This document shows positions 41,515 to 49,783 of a stretch of DNA of 64,000 nucleotides, in pieces (position 1 is the first letter of the stretch; each line of letters begins with the position of its first letter). The stretch is from Mumia sp050632745 (GTDB lineage: Bacteria; Actinomycetota; Actinomycetes; Propionibacteriales; Nocardioidaceae), in contig NZ_JBODSD010000004.1 in assembly GCF_050632745.1 (NCBI RefSeq), forward strand, positions 62,001 to 126,000. The letters run 5' to 3'. The notes beneath the pieces were generated by a model, which saw only the letters and a program-made list of their open reading frames with translations, did no database searches and was not told the DNA's origin. The position numbers and the translations under genes are program-made.

Positions 41515-42228
41515 ATGACCAGAGCCGAGGTTTCCGAGCTTCCCGACGGACCGCCGGACGCGAGCGGACTGACCCCGCGTCAGCGCCGCGTCCTCGAGAT
41601 CATCCGCGAGTCCATCGAGCAGCGCGGCTACCCGCCGAGCATGCGCGAGATCGGCGCCGCGGTCGGTCTCGCGAGCGTCTCGTCCGTCGCGCACCAGCTC
41701 AAGGTCCTCGAGCGCAACGGCTTCGTCCGGCGCGACCCCAACCGGCCGCGCGCGATCGAGGTCTTCCTCCCCGACGTGCTCGCGGCACGGCGCTCCATCG
41801 GCGACGCCCTCGACTTCGGCTTCGACGAGACCGGCGCCGGCGACTCGCGGCCCGCTCCGGCGTACGTTCCGGTCGTCGGCCGCATCGCCGCCGGTGGCCC
41901 GATCCTCGCCGAGGAGCGGGTCGAAGAGGTCATGCCGCTCCCCCGCACCCTCGTCGGCGAGGGCACGCTGTTCATGCTCGAGGTGCGCGGCGACTCGATG
42001 CTCGAGGCGGCGATCTGCGACGGCGACTACGTCGTGGTCCGCCAGCAGCCGACCGCCGAGAACGGCGAGATCGTCGCCGCCCTGCTCGACGGGGAGGCGA
42101 CCGTCAAGACGCTCCAGCGCAAGGACGGCAAGGTGTGGCTGCTGCCGCACAACCCGGCGTACGACCCGATCGACGGCACCGACGCCACGATTCTCGGCAA
42201 GGTCACCACAGTCATGCGGCGCGTCTGA
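41515..42228 (+). CDS. lexA: SOS repressor LexA
   Basis: 237 residues from the ATG at 41515. The winged HTH is LTPRQRRVLEIIRESIEQRG ... SVSSVAHQLKVLERNGFVRR (19-73). The self-cleavage site is A126-G127 (RIAAGGPI), with the catalytic Ser161 (RGDSM) and Lys198 (ATVKT). On RecA filament contact it cleaves itself and derepresses SOS genes. A frame open from 41437 is not used; the SOS box at 41468-41481 lies within it. Autoregulated through the upstream boxes. Confidence 0.98.
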   Translation: MTRAEVSELPDGPPDASGLTPRQRRVLEIIRESIEQRGYPPSMREIGAAVGLASVSSVAHQLKVLERNGFVRRDPNRPRAIEVFLPDVLAARRSIGDALDFGFDETGAGDSRPAPAYVPVVGRIAAGGPILAEERVEEVMPLPRTLVGEGTLFMLEVRGDSMLEAAICDGDYVVVRQQPTAENGEIVAALLDGEATVKTLQRKDGKVWLLPHNPAYDPIDGTDATILGKVTTVMRRV

Positions 42229-42244
42229 CCCCACGCACCGTGTG

Positions 42245-42283
42245 CGCACGGGCGCGAGAGCCCCTCGGTCTCGCGCCCGTGCG
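42245..42283 (+). terminator. lexA terminator
   Basis: Perfect 15-bp stem (42245-42259 with 42269-42283) and a 9-nt loop, beginning 16 nt after the lexA stop. Confidence 0.88.
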
Positions 42284-42351
42284 AGCGCTCTGACTCAGCC
42301 GCATCCGGGCGCGATCGCGGCGGACCGGCTGGGGTACCCCACCGAACCCCC

Positions 42352-42381
42352 ACTGACCCGACCGTGCTCGGTCGGGTCAGT
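42352..42381 (-). terminator. dinG terminator
   Basis: Perfect 13-bp stem (42352-42364 with 42369-42381) and a TGCT loop, 39 nt past the dinG stop. Two direct copies of GCTGGGGTACCC (about 42328 and 42390) flank it. Confidence 0.82.
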
Positions 42382-42420
42382 TCTCCGTCGCTGGGGTACC
42401 CGCGCCGCGCGCGCCGCAGC

Positions 42421-44517
42421 TCAGTCCGCGCTCGCCGCCGCGTCCAGCCGCCGCAAGGCCCCGAGCACGAGGTCGCGGTCGACCGTGCGCCACATCGGCG
42501 GCATCGACGACGCGAGAAACCCGCCGTAGCGGGCGGTCGCGAGCCGCGAGTCCAGCACCGCCACCACGCCCTTGTCGTCGGCGCGTCGGATGAGGCGACC
42601 GGCTCCCTGGGCGAGCAGCAGCGCCGCGTGCGTCGCCGCAACCTGCATGAAGCCGTTGCCGCCGTGCCGCTCCACCAGCCGCTGGCGGGCACTCATCAGC
42701 GGGTCGTCGGGGCGCGGGAACGGGATGCGGTCGATGATGACCAGCTGGCACGTCTCCCCCGGCAGGTCGATGCCCTGCCACAGGCTCAAGGTCCCGAAGA
42801 GGCACGTCCGCGGGTCCTCGACGAACCGGCGCGCGAGCTCGGGCAGCTGCGCGTCGCCCTGGCACAGCACCTCCAGGTCGGGCATCCGCTCGCGTACGGC
42901 CTCCGTCGCCGCCTCCGCACCCCGGCGCGACGAGAACAGGCCGAGGGTCCGTCCACCGGCCGCCGTGACCAGGTCGACGATCTCGTCGAGCGCCGCAGCG
43001 CTCATGCCGTCGCGTCCCGGCGGAGGGAGGTGCCGCGCGACGTAGAGCATGCCCTGCTTCGCGTAGTCGAACGGCGACCCCACGTCGACGGCCCTCCAGG
43101 TGTACGACGCCGGTGGCCGGTCGCTGTCGTCCTCGGCGCCGCCGTCCCTGTCCGCCCGCGACCCGTTGTCCGTCCGCGCGCCGTTGTCCGCCGCCGCCCC
43201 GTCCTCGACGCGGTCCGACGCCCACAACCCCACCGTGCGCGCGACCGGGTCGAAGCCGCCGCCGAGCTTGAGCGTGGCGCTGGTGAGCACGACGGTGTTC
43301 TCGCCGAACAGCTTGTCCCGCAGCGTGAGCGCCACGTCCACCGGCGCGACCCGCAGCTCGTTGCCGCCCCGGGAGCCGTCGCGCTCGGCCATCCACATCA
43401 CGTCGCCGTCCGACGTCGCGGCCATCCGCTCCGCGACCTTGCGGACGTCGTCGACCATCGCCTTGGCCTGCTGGCGGGCGGCATCGCCGTCGCCGGCGTC
43501 CTTGGGCTCCTTCGGGATCGCGGCATGGCAGTCCCGTGCGGCGTCCCGGATCAGCGACAGCGCGTCGGCCAGCCGCTCGGACGGCGTCGGGATGCGCCCG
43601 GGGGCGGTCACCTCGAGCGCCTCGCGCAGGGCATCCGAAGCGTCCTCGAGGTCGTCGGCCTCGCGTCCGCGGACGAACGACCGCGCGCGACGTGCCGCGC
43701 GTTCGACCATCGGTGGGCCGAGCTCGGACGTCGACGCCTGGGTCACCCGCGCGACCAGCTCATGGGCCTCGTCGACGACCACCGTGTCGTACTCGGGCAG
43801 CATCGGCACCCCGTCGATCGCGTCGATCGCGAGCAGGGCATGGTTCGTCACGACGAGGTCGGCCCCCGCGGCATGGTCGCGCGCAGCCTCGGCGAAGCAC
43901 TCCGTCGCGTACGGGCAGCGCGAGGCGCCCAGGCACTCCCGCGCGTGGACGCTGACCTGGCGCCAGGCCCGCTCGGTGTGCGGCGGCGCGGCGTCGCGGT
44001 CCCCCACGCCCCCGCGGTCGGACTCCTCCTCGGCCCACGCGCGCAGCGTCACCACCTCTTCGCCGAGCGACCCGCTCGGGGCCTCGATGAGGACGCCCTG
44101 GTCGTCGGGCGCTCCCTCACGGATGCGGTGCAGGCACGCGTAGTTGCCGCGACCCTTGACCACGGCGGCTCGCGGAGAGCTGTCGAGGACCGCGCTCGCG
44201 CCGTCCAGGAGCGCCGGGATGTCGCGCTCGACGAGCTGGTGCTGCAGGTTGAGCGTGGCCGTCGCCACCACGACACGGCGGTCGTGGAGCAGGCTCGGGA
44301 CGAGATAGCCGAGCGACTTGCCGGTGCCGGTCCCGGCCTGGACGAGCAGGTGCTCGCCGTCCGCGAACGCCTGGGCGACCGCCTCGGCCATCTGCACCTG
44401 GCCGGGCCGCTCGACCCCGCCCACGGCGCCGACGGCCGCGTGCAGGACCTCACGCAACCTCGTGTGCCGGCCGTCGTCGGCGGTCGCGGCGGGCTGGTCC
44501 GAGATCGACGAGGTCAC
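42421..44517 (-). CDS. dinG: ATP-dependent DNA helicase, DinG family
   Basis: 698 residues. Walker A GTGTGKS at 62-68, motif II VVDEAHEL, and C-terminal motifs GTLSLWQGIDLPG and QGAGRLIRR. Cysteines around YACLHRI and the CLGASRCPYATECF segment are placed as in the XPD/DinG iron-sulfur domain. This family unwinds 5'-overhang and R-loop DNA during repair. Many actinobacterial dinG-like genes lie near lexA; no SOS box was seen directly before its start. It converges on lexA. Confidence 0.93.
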   Translation of the reverse strand: MTSSISDQPAATADDGRHTRLREVLHAAVGAVGGVERPGQVQMAEAVAQAFADGEHLLVQAGTGTGKSLGYLVPSLLHDRRVVVATATLNLQHQLVERDIPALLDGASAVLDSSPRAAVVKGRGNYACLHRIREGAPDDQGVLIEAPSGSLGEEVVTLRAWAEEESDRGGVGDRDAAPPHTERAWRQVSVHARECLGASRCPYATECFAEAARDHAAGADLVVTNHALLAIDAIDGVPMLPEYDTVVVDEAHELVARVTQASTSELGPPMVERAARRARSFVRGREADDLEDASDALREALEVTAPGRIPTPSERLADALSLIRDAARDCHAAIPKEPKDAGDGDAARQQAKAMVDDVRKVAERMAATSDGDVMWMAERDGSRGGNELRVAPVDVALTLRDKLFGENTVVLTSATLKLGGGFDPVARTVGLWASDRVEDGAAADNGARTDNGSRADRDGGAEDDSDRPPASYTWRAVDVGSPFDYAKQGMLYVARHLPPPGRDGMSAAALDEIVDLVTAAGGRTLGLFSSRRGAEAATEAVRERMPDLEVLCQGDAQLPELARRFVEDPRTCLFGTLSLWQGIDLPGETCQLVIIDRIPFPRPDDPLMSARQRLVERHGGNGFMQVAATHAALLLAQGAGRLIRRADDKGVVAVLDSRLATARYGGFLASSMPPMWRTVDRDLVLGALRRLDAAASAD

Positions 44518-44651
44518 CGACGCAGCCTACCGATCCCGCGGCCAGCACCGCGCAGCCCACACACAGGGCCCCGGCCGGTGTCCGAATAGTCGCGGAAAGC
44601 AACTGAATGTGGCGCGCGTCACCATCCGGTAACGATTGAGGCTCGCCGACG

Positions 44652-44669
44652 ACTAAGCGCTTGCTTAGT
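44652..44669. promoter_or_regulatory. TetR-type operator upstream of the liv operon
   Basis: ACTAAGC-GCTT-GCTTAGT, an 18-bp inverted repeat with 7-bp arms, in the 247-bp gap between dinG and livG (both promoters diverge from here). Its form resembles operators of TetR-family lipid/amino-acid catabolism regulators. No regulator gene is adjacent; the nearest TetR gene is at 52307. Confidence 0.65.
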
Positions 44670-44764
44670 TCCGCCAGATCGGTAGCGTTCGGCGGGCAAG
44701 ACTGCCTTGTGGCCTGGGTCACAGACGACCCGACTGCACGACACTGCCCCTCGGAAGGACTCGC

Positions 44765-45664
44765 ATGACCCCTCCCATCGAGCCCACCCCCGAGTCGCCG
44801 CCCCGCGGTGACTCGCCTACCAGGAACGGCGGCCGCTTCGTCGCCGACGGCGTGACCGTCCGCTTCGGCGGCCTGGTCGCCCTGGACGACGTCGGTCTCA
44901 CCGTCGAGCCCGGCCAGGTCCACGGTGTGATCGGCCCGAACGGTGCCGGCAAGACGACGTTCTTCAACGTCTGCTGCGGCTTCGTCCGCCCCGACTCCGG
45001 CACCCTCACGTGGGACGGTGACCAGCTCACCAACCTCCACGCGCACGACCTCGCCGGCCTCGGGATCGCCCGTACGCTCCAGGGCGTCGGCCTCTTCCCG
45101 GGCATGAGCGCACTCGAGAACGTGATGACCGGCGCGTCGGTCCGCTCGACCAGCGGCTTCCTCTCCGCCGCCTTCGGTCTGCCCCGCGGCCGCCGCGACG
45201 AGAAGGCGCTCCAGGAGCGCGCGATGCAGGCGCTGGCCGAGCTCGGCGCCGCCCATCTCGCGCCACGCTACCCGGGGATGCTCCCCTACCCCGACCAGAA
45301 GAAGGTCGCCCTCGCCCGCGCCCTCGTCGCCGAGCCGCGCCTGCTCCTCCTCGACGAGCCGGCCGCAGGGCTCTCCGAGGGTGAGATGGACGAGCTCGGC
45401 GACCTGGTCCAAGGACTGACCAGCCGGATGTCGGTGCTCATCGTCGAGCACCACATGGACCTCGTCATGCGGATCTGCGACGCGATCACGGTCCTCGACT
45501 TCGGCCAGGTCATCGCGCGCGGGACCCCGGCCGAGGTTCGCGACGACCCGAAGGTCGTGGCCGCCTACCTCGGCGCCGAGGTCTCCGCGGGCTCGGAGAT
45601 CGACACCGCCGTCCTCGAAGCCGCCGGCCCGTCCGGCACGGCCCGTCCCACGAAGGAGGGATGA
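44765..45664 (+). CDS. livG: Branched-chain amino-acid ABC transporter ATPase, LivG type
   Basis: 299 residues. Walker A GPNGAGKT, Q-loop region and Walker B LLLLDEP are clear. The signature motif is altered: the position of LSGGQ reads MLPYPDQKKVALARALV, a form seen in some LivG proteins (Y-G-x-Q-R). The protein ends with a long tail after YLG. First gene of a livGFHM-substrate-binding-protein operon; couples ATP hydrolysis to uptake of branched-chain amino acids or related compounds. Stop overlaps livF (ATGA). Confidence 0.9.
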   Translation: MTPPIEPTPESPPRGDSPTRNGGRFVADGVTVRFGGLVALDDVGLTVEPGQVHGVIGPNGAGKTTFFNVCCGFVRPDSGTLTWDGDQLTNLHAHDLAGLGIARTLQGVGLFPGMSALENVMTGASVRSTSGFLSAAFGLPRGRRDEKALQERAMQALAELGAAHLAPRYPGMLPYPDQKKVALARALVAEPRLLLLDEPAAGLSEGEMDELGDLVQGLTSRMSVLIVEHHMDLVMRICDAITVLDFGQVIARGTPAEVRDDPKVVAAYLGAEVSAGSEIDTAVLEAAGPSGTARPTKEG

Positions 45665-46386
45665 GCATGCTCGAGATCTCCAGCCTCACCACCACGTACG
45701 GCCCGGTGAAGGCTCTCGACTCGGTCGACATGACGGTCGAGACCGGCAAGATCACCGCCGTCCTCGGCGCGAACGGCGCCGGCAAGACGTCCCTGCTGCG
45801 CACCGTCTCCGGTCTCGTACGGCCGGCGAGCGGCACCATCTCCCTCGACGGCACCGACATCACCACCGCACCGGTCGAGTCGATGGTCCACCGGGGCATG
45901 GCCCACGTCCCCGAGGGCCGCGGCGTGATCGCCGAGCTGACGATCGAGGAGAACCTCCGCCTCGGCATGCGTGGAGCGGCGAAGCGTCCGACCGACACGC
46001 CCGCCCCGGTCCGTACTCTCGACGACGCCTACCGCCTGTTCCCGGTGCTCGGCGACCGTCGCAGCGCTCAGGCCCACACGCTGTCCGGCGGCGAGCGGCA
46101 GATGCTGGTCATCGCCCGGGCGCTGCTCTCGCGGCCGACGCTCCTGCTCCTCGACGAGCCGTCGCTGGGTCTCGCTCCGCGGATCGTGGCGCAGATCTTC
46201 GACCTGGTCCGCACCCTGGTCGCCGACTCCGGGCTCACCGTGCTCCTCGTCGAGCAGAACGCCCGCAGTGCCCTGTCCATCGCGCACACCGGTGTCGTGC
46301 TGAACCTCGGGAAGGTCGTCGTGACCGAGTCCGCCGAGGTCCTCCGCGACGACGCCACGCTGCGCCACTCGTACCTCGGGTTCTGA
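45661..46386 (+). CDS. livF: Branched-chain amino-acid ABC transporter ATPase, LivF type
   Basis: 241 residues. Walker A GANGAGKTS, signature LSGGERQML, Walker B LLLLDEPSLGLAP and the LivF-type VEQNARSAL near the C-terminus. A VPEGRGVIAELTIEENL stretch is typical of LivF. It overlaps livG by 4 nt and precedes livH by 11 nt. Confidence 0.95.
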   Translation: MSMLEISSLTTTYGPVKALDSVDMTVETGKITAVLGANGAGKTSLLRTVSGLVRPASGTISLDGTDITTAPVESMVHRGMAHVPEGRGVIAELTIEENLRLGMRGAAKRPTDTPAPVRTLDDAYRLFPVLGDRRSAQAHTLSGGERQMLVIARALLSRPTLLLLDEPSLGLAPRIVAQIFDLVRTLVADSGLTVLLVEQNARSALSIAHTGVVLNLGKVVVTESAEVLRDDATLRHSYLGF

Positions 46387-46397
46387 GGGAGGACACC

Positions 46398-47276
46398 GTG
46401 CAGCACTTCATCAACGTCCTGCTCAACGGGATCACCCAGGGCATCGTCATCGCGGCCTTCGCGCTCGCGCTGGTGCTGATCTTCCGTTCCACGCGCGTCG
46501 TCAACTTCGCGCAGGGCTCGCAGGCCATGTTCACCACCTACATCGCGCTGACCCTGCTCAACCGCGACTTCCCCTACTGGGCCGCGTTCGGCGCAGCCCT
46601 CGCCGCCGGCTTCCTGCTGGGCGCGGTCCTCGAGCGCTTCGTCATCCGTCCGCTCGAGGGCGGCATGGAGCTCAACATCGTGATCGCGACGCTCGGTCTG
46701 TACGTCGCGATCCAGGCGCTCGCCGCGATCCTGTTCGGGTCCGACTACCAGTCGTTCCCCTCGCCCGTTGGCGTCTCCGGCTTCCAGGTCGGCGACGTCA
46801 ACCTCGCCCTGACGCCCACGAGCATCTTCGTGCTCTGCACCGTCGGCGTGGTCGTCGTCGGACTGACCCTGCTCTTCCAGAAGACGCAGCTCGGCCTCAC
46901 GATGCGGGCAGCGGCGTTCGACGGCGAGGTCTCGCGGATCCTCGGCGTCAAGGTCTCGCACCTGCTCACGTTCGGTTGGGCGCTCGCCGGTCTGGTGGGC
47001 TCGGTCGCCGGCATCCTCGTCGCCACCGGGTCGTTCATCTACCCGAGCTACATGGAGTCGCTGATCGCCTTCGGCTTCATCGCAGCCGTGATCGGCGGCC
47101 TCGACAGCCCGGTCGGCGCCGTCGTCGGCGGTCTCATCCTGGGGGTCGCCAACTCGCTGGTCTCGGGCTACCTCGACCCGGGCCTGGTGACGATCGGCGC
47201 GTTCGTCGTCCTGATCGCGGTGCTGATCCTCAAGCCCGGCGGTCTGTTCTCCAGCACGAAGGCCAGGAGGGTCTGA
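46398..47276 (+). CDS. livH: Branched-chain amino-acid ABC transporter permease, LivH type
   Basis: 292 residues, about eight membrane segments. N-terminal LLNGITQGIVIAAFALALVL and the EAA-like AFDGEVSRILGVKVSHLLTF match LivH, and GGLDSPVGAVVGGLILGV near the end is the family signature. GGGAGG precedes the GTG start. Its stop codon overlaps the livM start (TGATG). Confidence 0.95.
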   Translation: MQHFINVLLNGITQGIVIAAFALALVLIFRSTRVVNFAQGSQAMFTTYIALTLLNRDFPYWAAFGAALAAGFLLGAVLERFVIRPLEGGMELNIVIATLGLYVAIQALAAILFGSDYQSFPSPVGVSGFQVGDVNLALTPTSIFVLCTVGVVVVGLTLLFQKTQLGLTMRAAAFDGEVSRILGVKVSHLLTFGWALAGLVGSVAGILVATGSFIYPSYMESLIAFGFIAAVIGGLDSPVGAVVGGLILGVANSLVSGYLDPGLVTIGAFVVLIAVLILKPGGLFSSTKARRV

Positions 47277-48385
47277 TGTCGACCGACACCACCACGGCAC
47301 CGCCGGCACCGTCCGGCCCGTCGACCGTGCAGAACCTGCTCGACCTCAACCTCGTCCGGAGCCTGCTGGTCTGCGCCGGCGTCCTCGCCGCCGGGGTCCT
47401 CCTGCTGGAGTCGACCAGTCCCTACACCAACACCCAGCTGTCCTCGCTGGCGTACTACACGATCGCCACCATCGGCCTGACCGCCCTCACCGGCCTCAAC
47501 GGCCAGATCTCGCTCGGCCACGGCGCGCTGATGGCGGTCGGCGCGTACACGACGGCGCTCATGCTCGACACGGACTCCCCTCTCCCGTTCCCCGCGATCG
47601 CCCTCGTGGCCGTCATCGTGACGGCGCTCGTCGGCCTCCTCGTGGGGATCGGAGCGGCGCGCCTGCACGGGCCGTACCTCGCCGGTGCGACCCTCGCGCT
47701 CGCCATCGCCCTGCCGAGCCTCGCGCTCTACTTCAAGGGGACGTTCAACGGCGAGGCCGGCCTGACGGTCGTCTCACCGCGTCCGCCGGAGTGGTTCGTC
47801 TCGTTCGTCGACGCGGTGTCGGGCGTGTTCGCCACCTCGTCGAAGTACGTCGCCTACCTCGGGCTGTTCTCCCTGATCGTGGCGCTCTTCTTCGCGCTCA
47901 ACCTCCGCCGGTCCAAGGTCGGGCGCCACTGGCGTGCCGTCCGCGACCAGGAGGTGGCCGCGGAGATCGCCGGCATCAACCTGGGCCGTACCCGCGTGCA
48001 GGCGTTCGTCATCAGCGCCGCGTACGCCGGGCTGGCCGGGGCCGTCATGGCGATGGTGGTGCGCCTGGCCGCGCCGAGCGTCTTCACCATCGTCCTCTCG
48101 CTCTCGCTGCTCACCGCTGCGGTGATCGGTGGGCTCGGCAGCATCACCGGAGCCTTCATCGGCGCCGCGGTGCTGGTCTTCCTGCCGCCGTTGGTGACCG
48201 ACCTGTCGACCGAGTCGGGTCTGTCGGACACCCAGTCCGCGCAGATGTCACCTCTCATCTACGGCATCGTCCTCGTCCTCGTGATGCTCCTCGCACCCGG
48301 AGGAGTGATGGGGACCCTCTCGACGGCATGGCGCCGCGCGCGCGCACGCCGTCAACTCTCCGCAACACCCACCAAGAAGGGATGA
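47276..48385 (+). CDS. livM: Branched-chain amino-acid ABC transporter permease, LivM type
   Basis: 369 residues, about ten membrane segments after a Thr/Pro-rich cytoplasmic tip. LTGLNGQISLGHGALMAVGAY is the LivM signature, and AVRDQEVAAEIAGINLGRTR is the ATPase-contact loop. GGLGSITGAFIGAAVLVFLPP lies near the C-terminus. It pairs with LivH to form the channel. Confidence 0.95.
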   Translation: MSTDTTTAPPAPSGPSTVQNLLDLNLVRSLLVCAGVLAAGVLLLESTSPYTNTQLSSLAYYTIATIGLTALTGLNGQISLGHGALMAVGAYTTALMLDTDSPLPFPAIALVAVIVTALVGLLVGIGAARLHGPYLAGATLALAIALPSLALYFKGTFNGEAGLTVVSPRPPEWFVSFVDAVSGVFATSSKYVAYLGLFSLIVALFFALNLRRSKVGRHWRAVRDQEVAAEIAGINLGRTRVQAFVISAAYAGLAGAVMAMVVRLAAPSVFTIVLSLSLLTAAVIGGLGSITGAFIGAAVLVFLPPLVTDLSTESGLSDTQSAQMSPLIYGIVLVLVMLLAPGGVMGTLSTAWRRARARRQLSATPTKKG

Positions 48386-48390
48386 GATCC

Positions 48391-49713
48391 ATGGCTCATC
48401 AGCCCAGCCCGGCACGCAGGAGTCGCCGGCTCGCACTCGGGGCCGCACTGGCAGCCTCTGCTCTGGTCGTCGCCGCGTGCGGCGGCGGGGGCGACGACGG
48501 CGGCGGGAACGACCCCGGCATCACCGAGGACTCGATCAAGATCGGTGGCCACTTCCCGCTGACGGGTGTTGCAGCGCCCGGCTACAGCGAGATCCCGCTC
48601 GGCCACAAGGCGTACTACGACTTCGTCAACGCCGAGGGCGGCGTCCACGGCCGGGAGATCGAGTTCCTGGCCAAGGACGACGGCTACAACCCGGCCAAGA
48701 CGTCCGAGGTCGTCAACGAGCTCGTGCTCAAGGACGAGGTGTTCGCGATCGTCGGCGGTCTCGGCACCCCGACCCACCAGGCGGTCACCAACTTCCTCAA
48801 CTCCGAGGGCGTGCCCGACCTGACCGTCTCCTCCGGCTCGATCCTCTGGGACGATCCCGAGGAGAAGCCGATGACGTTCGGCTGGCAGCCGGACTACGAG
48901 TCCGAGGGCAAGATCATCGGCCAGTACATCGCCGAGAACCTGCCCGACGCCAAGGTCGGCATCTTCGGTCAGGACGACGAGCTCGGCGAGGACGGAACGA
49001 AGGGCCTCAAGCAGTTCATCGAGGACCAGATCGTGTCGGAGGTGAAGTACATCCCGGGCAACACCGACGTCGGCCCGCAGATCGCGGAGCTGCAGAAGTC
49101 GGGCGCGGACGTGGTCGTCGGCTTCAACGTGCCGTCGTACACGGCGCTCTCGCAGCTGGTGTCGCTGAAGCTCAACTACAAGCCGACCTGGTTCTACACC
49201 AACGTCGGCTCGGACCCGGGCCTCGTCGGCTCGCTGCTGGAGAAGTTCTCCGAGGGCGCGATCAAGGGCAGCAGCCCGCTCACCGGCGTCTACACGACGA
49301 CCTACATGCCGCAGGCCACGGACACCGAGGACGCGTGGACGCAGCTGTGGCAGAAGGTCTGGGACCAGTACGGCGACGGGTCGCCGCTGACGAACTACAA
49401 GATCTACGGCATGGCCGAGGCGTACACGATCGTCGAGGCGATGCAGAAGGCCGGCGAGGACATGTCCCGCCAGTCGATCGTCGAGACGTTCGAGCAGGAC
49501 GGCGGGGACTTCACCGGCCCCAACTACGTGCCGTTCCGCTACTCCGAGGACCGTCACGCCGGCATCGGCGGCATGAAGCTGATCCAGCTGCAGGCTGACG
49601 GCACCACGGCGGACAAGACGCCGGTCCTCCAGACCGACGTCGGCGACGCGGAGATCGAGGAGTACTCCGGCGAGGCCAACACGCCGCCGGAGTCCGGGAT
49701 CCCCGGGGAGTAA
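48391..49713 (+). CDS. Branched-chain amino-acid-type ABC substrate-binding lipoprotein
   Basis: 440 residues. Twin arginine-type basic start (RRSRRLALG), hydrophobic stretch and lipobox VVAAC at about residues 26-30, then a Gly/Asp-rich linker. The periplasmic-binding fold type I begins DSIKIGGHFPLTG and includes KAYYDFVNAEGGVHGREIEF and GQDDELGEDGTKGLK. It delivers substrate to LivHM. The family also takes up amides, urea or aromatic acids, so the cargo is open. Own ATG six bases after the livM stop. Confidence 0.93.
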   Translation: MAHQPSPARRSRRLALGAALAASALVVAACGGGGDDGGGNDPGITEDSIKIGGHFPLTGVAAPGYSEIPLGHKAYYDFVNAEGGVHGREIEFLAKDDGYNPAKTSEVVNELVLKDEVFAIVGGLGTPTHQAVTNFLNSEGVPDLTVSSGSILWDDPEEKPMTFGWQPDYESEGKIIGQYIAENLPDAKVGIFGQDDELGEDGTKGLKQFIEDQIVSEVKYIPGNTDVGPQIAELQKSGADVVVGFNVPSYTALSQLVSLKLNYKPTWFYTNVGSDPGLVGSLLEKFSEGAIKGSSPLTGVYTTTYMPQATDTEDAWTQLWQKVWDQYGDGSPLTNYKIYGMAEAYTIVEAMQKAGEDMSRQSIVETFEQDGGDFTGPNYVPFRYSEDRHAGIGGMKLIQLQADGTTADKTPVLQTDVGDAEIEEYSGEANTPPESGIPGE

Positions 49714-49727
49714 CGGCCCGAAAGACC

Positions 49728-49780
49728 GACTGTGCGCTGGGCACCGATCCTGGAGGGGACGAGGTGCTCAGCGCACAGTC
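49728..49780. terminator. Bidirectional terminator between liv operon and hflX
   Basis: 18-bp stem with a single G-T pair (49728-49745 with 49763-49780) and a 17-nt loop, placed between converging genes. Confidence 0.85.
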
Positions 49781-49783
49781 ATG

